64,000 nt of DNA from Amycolatopsis marina (GCF_900111885.1 NZ_FOKG01000007.1:186001-250000); one strand, 5' to 3'; numbered from the stretch's first letter, positions 8,564 through 18,839 are shown. Notes: a model not told the origin generated them from the letters alone. Numbers and translations: made by a program.

Positions 8564-8691
8564 CTCATCTGTCCCACGATGTGGGCCGGAATTGGCACCG
8601 TGATCGTCAGCTACCTCGCGGAATCGAGATGACAGGCTGACGCCGGTTGCCGGGGCTTCAACGGGCCGTTCCCTCTGCCCCTCTGGATGAG
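8564..8691 (-). promoter_or_regulatory. SAM-I (S-box) riboswitch upstream of thrC
   Basis: Read on the minus strand from 8691 to 8564. P1 pairs CTCATC with GATGAG at the two ends. P2 pairs GGGGC with GCCCC around AGGGAACGGCCC. The invariant GAAGCCCCGGCAACC follows, then P3 pairs CGTCAGC with GCTGACG. The core string GGTGCCAATTCC is intact, and P4 pairs CCCAC with GTGGG. All SAM-I elements are therefore present. The 3' side of P1 abuts the thrC ribosome-binding site, and no terminator hairpin follows, which favours control of translation initiation. Confidence 0.95.
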
Positions 8692-8866
8692 CGGTATTCG
8701 GTTGTCGGCGGGCGCGGGCCCTGCCTCGCCTACACCGTACGACATCTGTCCGCACTCCTGCCACGGGATCGGGAGACGCGTCACCATTTCCTCCTGTCGC
8801 GGAGCTTTCGGGACCACGGCGGAACCGCTTCCGGCCGTTGTCGGCGGCACATGGGAGGATCGGCGC

Positions 8867-9847
8867 GTGACCGTCCCAGCCGCCACCCCCGCCCCGCTGC
8901 ACCTCGTGCTCGGCGAGGAGGAACTGCTCATCGAGCGGGCGGTGCGCGCGGCTCTCGCCTCCGCCCGCCTCGCCGATCCCACCGCCGACCTGACCCGGAT
9001 GCGCGTGTCCGAACTCACAGCGCCCGCGCTCGCCGAACTGGTCAGTCCGTCACTGTTCAGTGAGGGCAGGGTGATCGCGCTGGAGGCCGCGCAGGAAGTG
9101 TCGCAGGAGATCGCGGACGCGGTCCTGTCCTACGCCGCCCAGCCCGCCGACGGCATCGTGCTGGTCGTGGTGCACTCCGGCGGTGGACGCAGCAAGGCGG
9201 CCAAGGCACTGCCCGCCGCGTTGCGCAAGGCCGGGGCCGAGGTCACCGAATGCGCGAAGATCACGCGTCCTGCGGACCGGGAGGCCTTCGTCCGTCATGA
9301 GGTCCGCACGGCGGGCGGGCGGATCGACGCGGCCGGGGTACTCGCACTGATCGACGCGGTGGGATCGGATCTCCGCGAACTGGCGTCCGCGGCAGCGCAG
9401 CTGGTCGCCGATTCGGGCGGCAACGTGGACGAGGACGCCGTACGGCAGTACCACCGCGGCAGGGCGGACGTCACCGGATTCGTCGTCGCGGAGAAGGCAG
9501 TGGGCGGTGACCGGGCGGCGGCACTGGAGTCGATGCGCTGGGCGATGCAGATCGGCGTGCCGCACGTGCTGGTCGCGGACGCACTCGCCGACGCTGTCCG
9601 CACGATCGCCAGGGTCGCGGGCGCGGGGCGGGGCAATCCCAACCAGATGGCCGGAGAGCTGGGTATGCCGCCGTGGAAGATCCGCAAGGCGCAGGGACAG
9701 GCGCGCGGCTGGGGGCAGGACGGCCTCGCTGAAGCCATGCGCGTGGTCGCCCGGCTCAATGCCGAGGTCAAGGGCGCGGCCGCGAGTCCGGACTACGCGC
9801 TTGAGCGGGCGATCATGGACGTGCTCGCCGCGCGCGAACGACGTTGA
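8867..9847 (+). CDS. holA: DNA polymerase III subunit delta
   Basis: A 326-residue HolA homologue, the clamp-loader subunit that opens the beta sliding clamp. Family features are LHLVLGEEELLIERAVR at the N terminus, the SLFSEGRVIALEAAQEV clamp-contact region, the LVVVHSGGGRSKAAKALPAAL segment and the C-terminal collar domain (GMPPWKIRKAQGQARGW). It starts at GTG 8867 with GGGAGG at 8853-8858. The frame opens earlier, inside the thrC riboswitch region, but that part does not resemble HolA. It converges on rpsT, as in mycobacteria. Confidence 0.93.
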   Translation: MTVPAATPAPLHLVLGEEELLIERAVRAALASARLADPTADLTRMRVSELTAPALAELVSPSLFSEGRVIALEAAQEVSQEIADAVLSYAAQPADGIVLVVVHSGGGRSKAAKALPAALRKAGAEVTECAKITRPADREAFVRHEVRTAGGRIDAAGVLALIDAVGSDLRELASAAAQLVADSGGNVDEDAVRQYHRGRADVTGFVVAEKAVGGDRAAALESMRWAMQIGVPHVLVADALADAVRTIARVAGAGRGNPNQMAGELGMPPWKIRKAQGQARGWGQDGLAEAMRVVARLNAEVKGAAASPDYALERAIMDVLAARERR

Positions 9848-9854
9848 GAACAGC

Positions 9855-9889
9855 GCGAGGCCCCGGCGACCGAGTCGCCGGGGCCTCGC
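9855..9889. terminator. Bidirectional terminator between holA and rpsT
   Basis: A perfect 15-bp inverted repeat, GCGAGGCCCCGGCGA at 9855-9869 and TCGCCGGGGCCTCGC at 9875-9889, has a five-base loop. It lies between the stops of convergent holA and rpsT. Confidence 0.9.
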
Positions 9890-9928
9890 AGCTTTCCAGG
9901 CTCACTGTGCGGCCGGAGCCGCGTGCGC

Positions 9929-10189
9929 TCAGAGCTGGTTGACGCGCTTGGCCATCGCCGACTTCTTGTTGGCGGCCTGGTTCGGGTGCAGGACACCCTT
10001 CGTGGCGGCCTTGTCCAGCTTCTTGGACGCCTCACGCTGCAACTCGAGGGCCTTGTCCTTGTCACCGGCGGCCGCAGCCTCCCGGAACTTGCGGATCGCG
10101 GTCTTCACCGACGAACGCACCGACTGGTTGCGCTGCCGCGCCTTCTCGTTGGTCTTGATCCGCTTGACCTGCGACTTGATGTTGGCCAT
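9929..10189 (-). CDS. rpsT: 30S ribosomal protein bS20
   Basis: An 86-residue basic protein beginning [20 protein letters not shown] and ending [13 protein letters not shown], typical of S20 in length and sequence throughout. It binds 16S rRNA in 30S assembly. It starts at ATG 10189 with AGAGGAG about ten bases upstream. The next gene is divergent, so it has its own promoter in the roughly 200-bp gap 10190-10383, where I see no other gene. Confidence 0.98.
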   Translation of the reverse strand: MANIKSQVKRIKTNEKARQRNQSVRSSVKTAIRKFREAAAAGDKDKALELQREASKKLDKAATKGVLHPNQAANKKSAMAKRVNQL

Positions 10190-10383
10190 GCCGGTACTCC
10201 TCTTCGACGGTGGTGATGGCTGCCGCGTTGTTGTGGCCCCGGCCGCCGGTTCGGCGACTGCGGGTTTTCCTCCATGGCGGAACGCCACACGGCAACGACC
10301 GGTCAGCTTACACGGCGACGATCCGACCATCGCGCCCCACCAGGGTGCAGGCGTGGGCATGTGACCTGGCTTCCAGTCCTTGA

Positions 10384-10401
10384 CCTCCAGGTTACTTGAG
10401 G
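10384..10401 (+). promoter_or_regulatory. SoxR-like operator within a MerR-type promoter
   Basis: CCTCCAGGTTACTTGAGG matches the enterobacterial/Streptomyces SoxR box (CCTCAAGTTAACTTGAGG) at 15 of 18 positions. It sits between a -35-like TTGACC at 10380-10385 and a possible weak -10 near 10405-10410, giving the long 19-bp spacer typical of MerR-family promoters. The quinone oxidoreductase starts 46 bases downstream. SoxR itself is not in the window. Confidence 0.65.
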
Positions 10402-10446
10402 TTCAAGAGTGAGTGGCGGGAGAACGACACGATGGAGGCGGAAGAC

Positions 10447-11415
10447 ATGCAGGTGGTCCAGGTAACGAAGTTCGGCGGGCCCGAGGTACTGGCGGCGGCT
10501 CAGCTACCTGATCCGGTGGCGGGTGCGGGGGAGGTCGTCATCGCGACGGCCGCCGCGGACGTGCTCTTCCTCGACACGATGGTCCGCGGTGGCGGCGGGG
10601 GCGAGTTCTTCCCGGTGCAGCCGCCGTACGTTCCCGGCGGGGGCGTGGTGGGCGAGGTGGTCGCGGCGGGGCAGGGAGCCGACCCCGCACTGCTGGGGAC
10701 GACGGTGATCGCGCGGCTGAGCGGCGGCGGGTACGCGGAGCGGGTCGCGGTGGCGGCCGACCGGGCGCACCGCGTCCCCGCCGGGGTCGACCCGCGGCTG
10801 GCGGTGGCCCTGCTGCACGACGGCGTCACCGCCCTTTCCCTGGCCGAGCGCGGCCGGATTCAACCGGGGGAACGCGTGCTGGTCACCGCGGCGGGCGGCG
10901 GACTGGGGCTGTTGCTGGTGCAACTGGCCAAGGCCGCGGGCGCGCAGGTCGTCGGCGCGGCGCGCGGGGAACGGAAGCTGGCCCTGATCCGTGCGCAGGG
11001 AGCGGACGCCGTCGTCGACTACTCCGAGGAGGACTGGACCGAGCGGGTGCGGGAGGCCACCGGCGGCCGGGGCCTGGACCTGGTCCTCGACGGTGCGGGC
11101 GGGCAGGTGGGTGCCGCGGCGTTCGCGTTGACGGCGAACGGCGGCAGGTTCTCCGCGCACGGCACGCCGAGTGGCGAGTTCGCGCCCGTCGAGGCCGAGG
11201 AGGCGGCTCGACGTGGCATCACCCTCTGGGGAATCGAGGCCGTGCAGTTCGACCCGGAGGAGGACGCACGGCTCACCGCGCAGGTCCTCGCCGAGGCCGC
11301 GGCGGGTCGGCTCAGGCCGGTGATCGGCCAGACGTTTCCGTTGAGCGCGGCGGCCGAGGCGCACGCGGCGATCGAATCCCGTCGTGCGCTCGGCAAGACC
11401 CTGCTGCTGATCTGA
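10447..11415 (+). CDS. Zinc-independent quinone oxidoreductase (MDR family)
   Basis: A 322-residue medium-chain dehydrogenase/reductase of the NADPH:quinone reductase type, expected to reduce quinones or enones in the cytosol. It shows the GroES-like N domain (FGGPEVLAAAQLPDP), the Rossmann motif VTAAGGGLGLLLVQLAKAAGA at about residues 155-175 and no structural zinc cysteines. Start choice is ATG 10447, preceded by GGAGGCGGA; ATG 10432 and an earlier TTG are in frame, but the TTG lies inside the operator. In Streptomyces coelicolor quinone reductases of this family belong to the SoxR regulon, which fits the operator. Confidence 0.85.
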   Translation: MQVVQVTKFGGPEVLAAAQLPDPVAGAGEVVIATAAADVLFLDTMVRGGGGGEFFPVQPPYVPGGGVVGEVVAAGQGADPALLGTTVIARLSGGGYAERVAVAADRAHRVPAGVDPRLAVALLHDGVTALSLAERGRIQPGERVLVTAAGGGLGLLLVQLAKAAGAQVVGAARGERKLALIRAQGADAVVDYSEEDWTERVREATGGRGLDLVLDGAGGQVGAAAFALTANGGRFSAHGTPSGEFAPVEAEEAARRGITLWGIEAVQFDPEEDARLTAQVLAEAAAGRLRPVIGQTFPLSAAAEAHAAIESRRALGKTLLLI

Positions 11416-11423
11416 GGGAGCGT

Positions 11424-11449
11424 CTGAGAATCGCGTCACGGGTTCTCAG
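11424..11449. repeat. Dispersed hairpin motif, copy 2
   Basis: CTGAGAA at 11424-11430 and TTCTCAG at 11443-11449 form 7-bp arms around TCGCGTCACGGG. The 3' 20 bases match the copy at 3944-3963 with one difference. It is nine bases after the oxidoreductase stop, so it may act as its terminator. Confidence 0.65.
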
Positions 11450-11504
11450 TGGATACCGAGCGTCGGCCCTGCTGGGATAGGGGCATGGACGGGAGCGGTG
11501 CGCG

Positions 11505-12140
11505 ATGACCGGCGCCGCTCTCGCCCTTGTCCTCGGCGCCGCCGTGGTGCACGCCGGATGGAACCTGGCGGCCAAGCGGGTGCCCGGTGGCGGTGCCATC
11601 TTCGTCTTCCTCTACTACACCGTTTCGGCGGTGGTGTGCCTTCCACTGGCGATCGTCGTGCTGATGCAGACCCCAGGATCTCCACAGTGGACCTGGCTGT
11701 TCGCTTCCACGGTGACCGCGCTGCTGCACGTCGTTTACGGAGTGGTGCTGCAACGGGGTTACGCCGTCGGCGATCACTCCGTCGTCTATCCCCTTGCCCG
11801 GGGCACCGGGCCACCCGTGGTCTATTTCGGCGCCGCCGCTCTGTTGCAGAGTGCGTTGCTGGCTCCGTTCGCCCTCAGGGACGCGAGTGGGACCGCGACG
11901 CTGTGGCGCACCCACCGCAGGGAGGTCCTGCTGGTCGGCGTGCTCTCGCCCGTCGCCTACCTGCTGGTGCTCTTCGCGCTGCGTATCGCGCCGGTGAGTC
12001 TCGTGGCCCCGGCCAGGGAGCTGAGCATCGTGCTCGGCGGTCTGGCAGCCTGGCGGGTACTGGGTGAGGCCGAGCCGGTACGCCGGATCGCCGGCTCGGG
12101 CATCGTCCTCGCCGGGATCACGGCGATCGCGTTCGCCTGA
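11505..12140 (+). CDS. EamA/DMT-type transporter with an apparent internal deletion
   Basis: A 211-residue membrane protein. The N-terminal half (VVHAGWNLAAKRVPGGG, YTVSAVVCLPLA, VVLQRGYAVGDHSVVYPLAR) and the C-terminal half (HRREVLLVGVLSPVAYLL, LVAPARELSIVLGGLAAWRV) match the two ends of actinobacterial EamA transporters, which as I recall are about 285 residues. The middle is missing: RGTGP runs straight into PVVYFGAAALLQS near residue 103 (base 11811). Some 70-80 residues, probably two or three helices, appear lost without a frame change. Whether the shortened protein works is unknown. It starts at ATG 11505; the substrate is unknown. Confidence 0.8.
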   Translation: MTGAALALVLGAAVVHAGWNLAAKRVPGGGAIFVFLYYTVSAVVCLPLAIVVLMQTPGSPQWTWLFASTVTALLHVVYGVVLQRGYAVGDHSVVYPLARGTGPPVVYFGAAALLQSALLAPFALRDASGTATLWRTHRREVLLVGVLSPVAYLLVLFALRIAPVSLVAPARELSIVLGGLAAWRVLGEAEPVRRIAGSGIVLAGITAIAFA

Positions 12141-12185
12141 ACACGGTGGTCCAGGTAGGAGTCGACACGAGACGGAGGGGCGCCG

Positions 12186-12560
12186 ATGGAGGTGCTGAGC
12201 AGCCGGATCCTGCTGAAACCGCGGAACCGGCAGGTGACCACGGAGTTCTACCGCGACGTGCTCGGCCTCGCCGTCTACCGGGAGTTTCCCGTCGGGACGG
12301 TCTTCTTCCTCGGCCAGGGCTTTCTCGAGGTCGTCGGGGAAGGTGAGCAGGGGGCCGGGCCCGACGTCGCACTCTGGCTGCAGGTGCGCGACCTCCCGGA
12401 CACCCTTGCCGAGCTCGCGCTGCGCGGGGTCCCGATCGTGCGTGCGGCCCAGCGGGAGCCGTGGGGGCTGGACGAGGCCTGGATCGCCGACCCGGACGGC
12501 ACCCGGATCGTGCTGGTGCAGATCCCCGAGGACCACCCACTGCGAGCCGACACGCGGTAG
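12186..12560 (+). CDS. VOC (glyoxalase/bleomycin-resistance fold) protein
   Basis: A 124-residue protein with the vicinal oxygen chelate fold. Signs are FYRDVLGLAVYREFPVGTVFFL, LEVVGEGE and the C-terminal GLDEAWIADPDGTRIVLVQIPEDHP. Candidate metal ligands are sparse (Glu in FLEVV and Glu in LDEAW), so it may bind a ligand without being an enzyme. A GGAGGGG precedes the ATG. The substrate cannot be told from sequence. It ends five bases before the convergent methyltransferase stop. Confidence 0.85.
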   Translation: MEVLSSRILLKPRNRQVTTEFYRDVLGLAVYREFPVGTVFFLGQGFLEVVGEGEQGAGPDVALWLQVRDLPDTLAELALRGVPIVRAAQREPWGLDEAWIADPDGTRIVLVQIPEDHPLRADTR

Positions 12561-12565
12561 AGCCG

Positions 12566-13168
12566 TCAGGAACGCGGTCGCACCGCCCGCAGTTGCACCG
12601 CTCTGCTCGCGGCCCTGCCCGGCGGATCCCAGGTCCAGCTCTGGACGTCGGTGAATCCGATGGTCTCGAACTCGTGCACCAGTTCGTGCCGGGGCACCGG
12701 CAGCCACTTCTCGTGGGCGGACAGCAGCAGCCGCCCGCCCGGCCGCAACACCCGCAGCAGTTCGGCCAGCGCGGCCGATCGGTCGGACCAGAGCATCAGG
12801 TTGTTCACACTGAGCACCACGTCGACCGAGTCTGTTTCCTGACCGGTGGCCTCGGCCGTGCCCGTGCGGAGCTCCACGGTGCCCGCCTCGACCGCGGCAG
12901 CGCAGCGGCGCCGGCAACGCCGCAGCATCTCCTCGGACGGGTCGACGCCGATGGCCTGACGTGCCCGCGCCGCGGCGAGGTCGAGGCCGACTCCGGGACC
13001 GGGGCCGATGACGAGCACGGTCTCGTCGCTTCCTGGTTTGGCGACCTCGACCACCTTGCTCTCGGTCGGCCCGTTGCCCCGTTCCATCATCGCCCCGCCG
13101 ACGCGGCCGAGCAGACCACGTGGATGGCCGAACGCCCTGTCCAGTACTTCGTGCAGTGAGGTAGCCAT
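12566..13168 (-). CDS. Class I SAM-dependent methyltransferase
   Basis: A 200-residue protein from ATG 13168. It has the SAM motif LVIGPGPGVGLDLAAARA, the acidic residue in AIGVDPSEEML, and LLRVLRPGGRLLLSAHE, as in Methyltransf_11/25 proteins. The substrate is unknown. The frame extends upstream to 13291, but homology starts at MATSLHEVLDRAFGHPRGLL. It is divergent from lepA across about 165 bp that must hold both promoters. Confidence 0.85.
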   Translation of the reverse strand: MATSLHEVLDRAFGHPRGLLGRVGGAMMERGNGPTESKVVEVAKPGSDETVLVIGPGPGVGLDLAAARARQAIGVDPSEEMLRRCRRRCAAAVEAGTVELRTGTAEATGQETDSVDVVLSVNNLMLWSDRSAALAELLRVLRPGGRLLLSAHEKWLPVPRHELVHEFETIGFTDVQSWTWDPPGRAASRAVQLRAVRPRS

Positions 13169-13332
13169 ACTTCGAGGACAGCACGGCCATGCACGCCTCG
13201 CATCGGGGATGACCCCGACCCGAACCCGGGACCGGCTCCGGTACCGGACGAGGCGTTGTGCAGCACCCCGGGAGTCACCTGGGTGGGTCATGGGACGATG
13301 AAGGCTGCCAACCCCGACGCGAGGACCAGCGA

Positions 13333-15192
<1,860 letters not shown>

Positions 15193-15336
15193 CACCGCTG
15201 CTCGATCACGAAGCGGACTGGCCTCGAACGAGTGAGTGCCGGCAGCGTCACCGTGATTCCGGTGGGTTCTTGCCCCACGTAGCGTGAGGAGGGCGGGGTC
15301 GTCGGTGGCGTGGCGGCACTTCGTACGCTGTGCAGC

Positions 15337-16392
15337 ATGTTCGAAAGTCTGCGTTTCCCCGTGCTCGTCGCTCCCATGGCCGGCGGTCCGTCCACGCCCG
15401 AGTTGGTCGCCGCGGCAGGCAGGGCAGGCGCGTTCGGGTTTCTGGCGGCCGGATATCTGGGTGTCGAGTCGCTGGCCGAGCGGATCGAGCGGACCCGGTC
15501 CCTCACCGACGCGGAGTTCGGGGTCAACCTGTTCGTCCCCGGTGTCCGCTCCGGCTCGAATGTCAGCACCTACGCGGAGCGGTTGGGCCCTGAGGCCCGG
15601 CGGCTGGGCGTGGAGGCGGGAACCCCTCGCTGGGACGACGACGTCTACCCGGCGAAGCTCGATCTGGTCGTCGCCAGCGGCGTCCCGGTGGTGTCGTTCA
15701 CCTTCGGCGCTCCCCTCGCCGAGGACGTGGCCAGACTGCACGAGGCGGGCAGCAAGGTTCTGGTGACCGTCACCAACCCGGCGGAGGCGCGGCAGGCCGC
15801 GGCGCTGGGGGTGGACGGGTTGTGCGTCCAGGGCTTCGAGGCTGGCGCGCACCGCGGGGTCTTCACCGACGACCCGCAGGACCCGGCCGGCGGCGAGCTC
15901 TACGGTCTGCTCGCGGCGCTACGGCTGATCTCGGCCGAGACCGACCTGCCACTCGTCGCCGCTGGTGGCCTCGTGCATGGCGCGGACGTTGCCGCCGTGC
16001 TGGTGGCTGGGGCCGTCGCCGCACAGCTGGGGACCGCGTTCCTGCGTGCGGACGAGGCGGGGACCGCGCAGCCGTATCGGGACGCGCTCGGTGCCGCGGG
16101 CAGGCAGACCGCGGTCACCAGGGCGTTCAGCGGACGGCCGGCACGAGGGCTGGTCAACCGGTTCCTGCGCGAGCATTCGCCGCATGCCCCCGCCGCCTAC
16201 CCGCAGGTCCATCACCTCAGCAAGCCGATCAGGGCGGCCGCCGCGGCAGCGGGAGACCCCGAGGCGATGTCCTTGTGGGCCGGGCAGACGTATCCACTGG
16301 CCGATGCGGGCCCGGCCGGGGAGATCATCGACCGGCTACGGGAGCAGGCGCGGGAGGCGGTCGAACGGGGTGGGCGCAGGGTGCTCGGCTGA
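15337..16392 (+). CDS. Nitronate monooxygenase family protein
   Basis: A 351-residue FMN-dependent TIM-barrel protein of the 2-nitropropane dioxygenase/nitronate monooxygenase family. Typical parts are VLVAPMAGGPSTPELVAAAG, GFLAAGY, the FMN region GVDGLCVQGFEAGAHRG, LVAAGGLVHGADVAAVLVAGA and QLGTAFLRADEAG. It would detoxify alkyl nitronates such as propionate 3-nitronate. It starts at ATG 15337; a GTG nine codons earlier is possible. It stands alone between lepA and a convergent hydrolase. Confidence 0.9.
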   Translation: MFESLRFPVLVAPMAGGPSTPELVAAAGRAGAFGFLAAGYLGVESLAERIERTRSLTDAEFGVNLFVPGVRSGSNVSTYAERLGPEARRLGVEAGTPRWDDDVYPAKLDLVVASGVPVVSFTFGAPLAEDVARLHEAGSKVLVTVTNPAEARQAAALGVDGLCVQGFEAGAHRGVFTDDPQDPAGGELYGLLAALRLISAETDLPLVAAGGLVHGADVAAVLVAGAVAAQLGTAFLRADEAGTAQPYRDALGAAGRQTAVTRAFSGRPARGLVNRFLREHSPHAPAAYPQVHHLSKPIRAAAAAAGDPEAMSLWAGQTYPLADAGPAGEIIDRLREQAREAVERGGRRVLG

Positions 16393-16415
16393 CCCCCCGT
16401 CGTCCTGGCCAGGTC

Positions 16416-17480
16416 CTATCCGGCCGCGCCGCGCTCCTCGCCGATGTCCACCGGCTGCGCCCCACGCAGGGCACCAGTGCTTTGGGGACCTCCGCGCTGT
16501 GCGCCCGCCGCGAAGTAGGCGAGCAGTTCCGCGATCGCGGTCGGGTCGTCGAGCTGCGGGCAGTGGCCCCAGTCCTCCCGCAGCAGCAGTCTGCTGTGCG
16601 GCACCAGCGAGTGCAGCCGCCTGCCGGCGGCGGCGCTGACCAACCGGTCCTTGCCGCAGGCGACCACGAGCAGGGGTGCCTGGATCTCGTCGAGCCGGTA
16701 GGCGTCCGCCAGTTCGCCGACCAGTTGCCTTGCCTGCTCCAGCCGGGTCTTGGTGGATCGGTAGTCGGGGAACAATTCGACGAACCGCCGGACCTGTTCG
16801 CGTTCGGCAGCCGAACTGTCGGCGTAGAGCAGCCGGGGGACCACCTGCTCGGCCACCGTGCGCACGAGGAAGCCGGGCACCGGCACCGGCAGGGCGTTGT
16901 ACAGCCGCAGTGGGAACGGATAGCGGCCGACGGTGCGGACCAGCCAGGAGTCCACGAGACCGGGGGCGGCGATCGAGGCCACCCCGGCGATCGGCAGCCG
17001 CTGGTTCTGTGCGGCCCGCAGGCTCGCGGTGCCGCCGAGCGAGTTGCCCGCGAGCACCACGTTGCCGAGGACGGACTGCTCGCGGACGATCGCCGCGGTG
17101 AACGTGTCCAGCTGTGGCAGGAGCGGGCCGGGCCGCAGTGCTTCCGCCTCACCGAACCCGGGGAGGTCGACGGCGATGGCACTGTGGCCCGCGGCACCCA
17201 GTTCAGCGAGCACCGAGTTCCAGGTGTCGGCGTTGTCGCAGTAGCCGTGCAGCAGGACCAGCCGCGGCGCGCTCGGCCGGGTGGCCGCGCGCCTGCCGGT
17301 CAGCCGACCGGCCCTCCGCCTGCCCGTGTGACCGTGGTGCTGGTGGGAGTCGGCGCGGCCGACTTCCAGCACCCTGGTCCGGACGCCCGCATAGCGGCGG
17401 TAGCCGACCCGTACCTCGGCCGGGTCGGCCTCGTCGTGGCTCGCCGGATCAGGCGATGCCTCCCGCCACTTCGCGGTCAT
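16416..17480 (-). CDS. Alpha/beta hydrolase
   Basis: A 354-residue protein. After an N-terminal region with a low-complexity HQHHGHTGRRRAGR insert comes the fold: RLVLLHGYCDNADTW (oxyanion region), VDLPGFGEAE, the nucleophile elbow GNSLGG and the C-terminal GHCPQLDDP with the catalytic His. The acid is probably in VVACGKDRLV. It resembles non-specific esterase/haloperoxidase-type hydrolases; the substrate is unknown. The Arg/Gly-rich N-terminal insert and a C-terminal tail past the fold are unusual. Confidence 0.85.
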   Translation of the reverse strand: MTAKWREASPDPASHDEADPAEVRVGYRRYAGVRTRVLEVGRADSHQHHGHTGRRRAGRLTGRRAATRPSAPRLVLLHGYCDNADTWNSVLAELGAAGHSAIAVDLPGFGEAEALRPGPLLPQLDTFTAAIVREQSVLGNVVLAGNSLGGTASLRAAQNQRLPIAGVASIAAPGLVDSWLVRTVGRYPFPLRLYNALPVPVPGFLVRTVAEQVVPRLLYADSSAAEREQVRRFVELFPDYRSTKTRLEQARQLVGELADAYRLDEIQAPLLVVACGKDRLVSAAAGRRLHSLVPHSRLLLREDWGHCPQLDDPTAIAELLAYFAAGAQRGGPQSTGALRGAQPVDIGEERGAAG

Positions 17481-17579
17481 CCATTCAGGTTAGCCAAGAA
17501 CTTGCGGCCGAGCCCGCTAAGTTGTGGATCACAAACCGGTATCGACGTGGTGTCAACAAGGCGTCTGTGCTGGTCAGAG

Positions 17580-18548
17580 CTATTTTTGACGGAAAACGAT
17601 CTTTCCAGCCGTGGCGCCGCGCTGCATGTCCTCGAACCCTTGAGCAGCATCGGAGAAGGGAAGTTCAGCGCCGATCTGCGGGCGGATCCCGGTCAGTTCC
17701 ACGTAGGAGAGCAGGTCGGCGAGTTCGTCCCTGGTGCCCATCGTCGAGCCTGATACCCGCAGTTGCAGGAAGAACACCCGCTGCAACTCCGCGTTCGCGT
17801 CCGGGCCACTCGTCGAGCCGGAGACCACGATGATGCCGCCCGGCTTGAGGGACCGCACCGAGTGACCCCACGTCGCCTTGCCGACGGTCTCGAACACCGC
17901 GTCGACCCGCTCCGGAAGCCGGGAGCCGGACTCGAAGCTCTGGTGCGCACCCAGCCCTTCGGCGAGTGCTCGCTTCTCCTCGGACCTCCCGGTCACCCAG
18001 ACGCGCATTCCCGCCGCCCTGCCGAGCTGGACCAGCGCGGTGGACACACCGCCGGAAGCGCCCTGCACCAGCATCGTCTGCCCCGGGCGCAGCCCGGACT
18101 TGACGAACAGCATCCGATAGGCGGTCAACCACGCGGTTCCCATGGTCGCGGCCTCGGCGAAGGAGAGGCCGGCGGGTTTCGGCAGGACGTTGCGTGCGGG
18201 TACGACGACCCGGTCGGCGAACGTGCCCTGGTGCTTCTCGGTGAGCAGGGTGCGCTTGGGGTCGAGAGTGTCGTCGCCCTGCCAGCCAGGGGCGTTGATC
18301 ACCGAGTGCAGGACGACCTCGGTCCCGTCCTCGAGCACGCCCGCGCCGTCGCAACCGAGGATCATCGGGAACTGTTCCGGCTTGATGCCGACACCCCGCA
18401 GGGTCCAGAGGTCGTGCATGTTCAGGCTGGCCGCCCTGACCGAGACGGACACCCAGCCCTCGGGCACCTCCGGCTCGGGTCGTTCGCCGACGACGAGCGA
18501 GGCCAGCGGGTCGTCCTGGTTTGGTTCCTTCGCGTACACGGCAAACAT
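17580..18548 (-). CDS. Zinc-binding-family dehydrogenase (MDR), quinone-reductase-like
   Basis: A 322-residue medium-chain dehydrogenase. It has the GroES-like N-terminal domain (VSVRAASLNMHDLWTLRGVG, ILGCDGAGVLEDGTEV) and the NAD(P) motif MLVQGASGGVSTALVQLGRA. It has no zinc-binding cysteine cluster, so it is probably zinc-independent. The C terminus GFEDMQRGATAGKIVF is typical. The substrate is unknown. It is divergent from the small membrane protein at 18608, with 59 bp between starts. Confidence 0.87.
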   Translation of the reverse strand: MFAVYAKEPNQDDPLASLVVGERPEPEVPEGWVSVSVRAASLNMHDLWTLRGVGIKPEQFPMILGCDGAGVLEDGTEVVLHSVINAPGWQGDDTLDPKRTLLTEKHQGTFADRVVVPARNVLPKPAGLSFAEAATMGTAWLTAYRMLFVKSGLRPGQTMLVQGASGGVSTALVQLGRAAGMRVWVTGRSEEKRALAEGLGAHQSFESGSRLPERVDAVFETVGKATWGHSVRSLKPGGIIVVSGSTSGPDANAELQRVFFLQLRVSGSTMGTRDELADLLSYVELTGIRPQIGAELPFSDAAQGFEDMQRGATAGKIVFRQK

Positions 18549-18607
18549 GCGGCCAACCTACCGGCCCGTCACCTGTTTGGCAGTAGCCCCGGCGTAGGCT
18601 CACACTC

Positions 18608-18835
18608 GTGCTCGATGGACTGGCCGAGTGGTGGGACGCGCTGGAGCTGTGGCTCGTGCAGCGCTGGTTCCCCGTGCAGTTCGTGTTGGTCATGGCGGTG
18701 CTGATTCCGCTGTGCCTGGCACTGGTGTGGCTGCTGAGCCGGATCGTCGACCGGGTCGCCACCTGGATCGGCACCGACCGGTGGGACGAGAACACGACTC
18801 CGCGTGACGACGCGCGGACGGACAGGGCGGGGTGA
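18608..18835 (+). CDS. Small single-pass membrane protein
   Basis: A 75-residue protein from GTG 18608 with an amphipathic, Trp-rich N terminus (LAEWWDALELWLVQRWFP), one membrane helix at about residues 24-44 and a charged cytoplasmic-type tail. No function can be assigned. Its stop lies five bases before the start of the secreted RNase gene, so the two, with barstar, probably form one transcription unit. It could assist export or immunity of the RNase, but this is conjecture from position. Confidence 0.7.
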   Translation: MLDGLAEWWDALELWLVQRWFPVQFVLVMAVLIPLCLALVWLLSRIVDRVATWIGTDRWDENTTPRDDARTDRAG

Positions 18836-18839
18836 CGCG

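Noticed and set aside
10396..10446. TTG start of the quinone oxidoreductase at 10396
   Set aside because: It is inside the SoxR-like operator and the promoter; ATG 10447 has a good ribosome-binding site.
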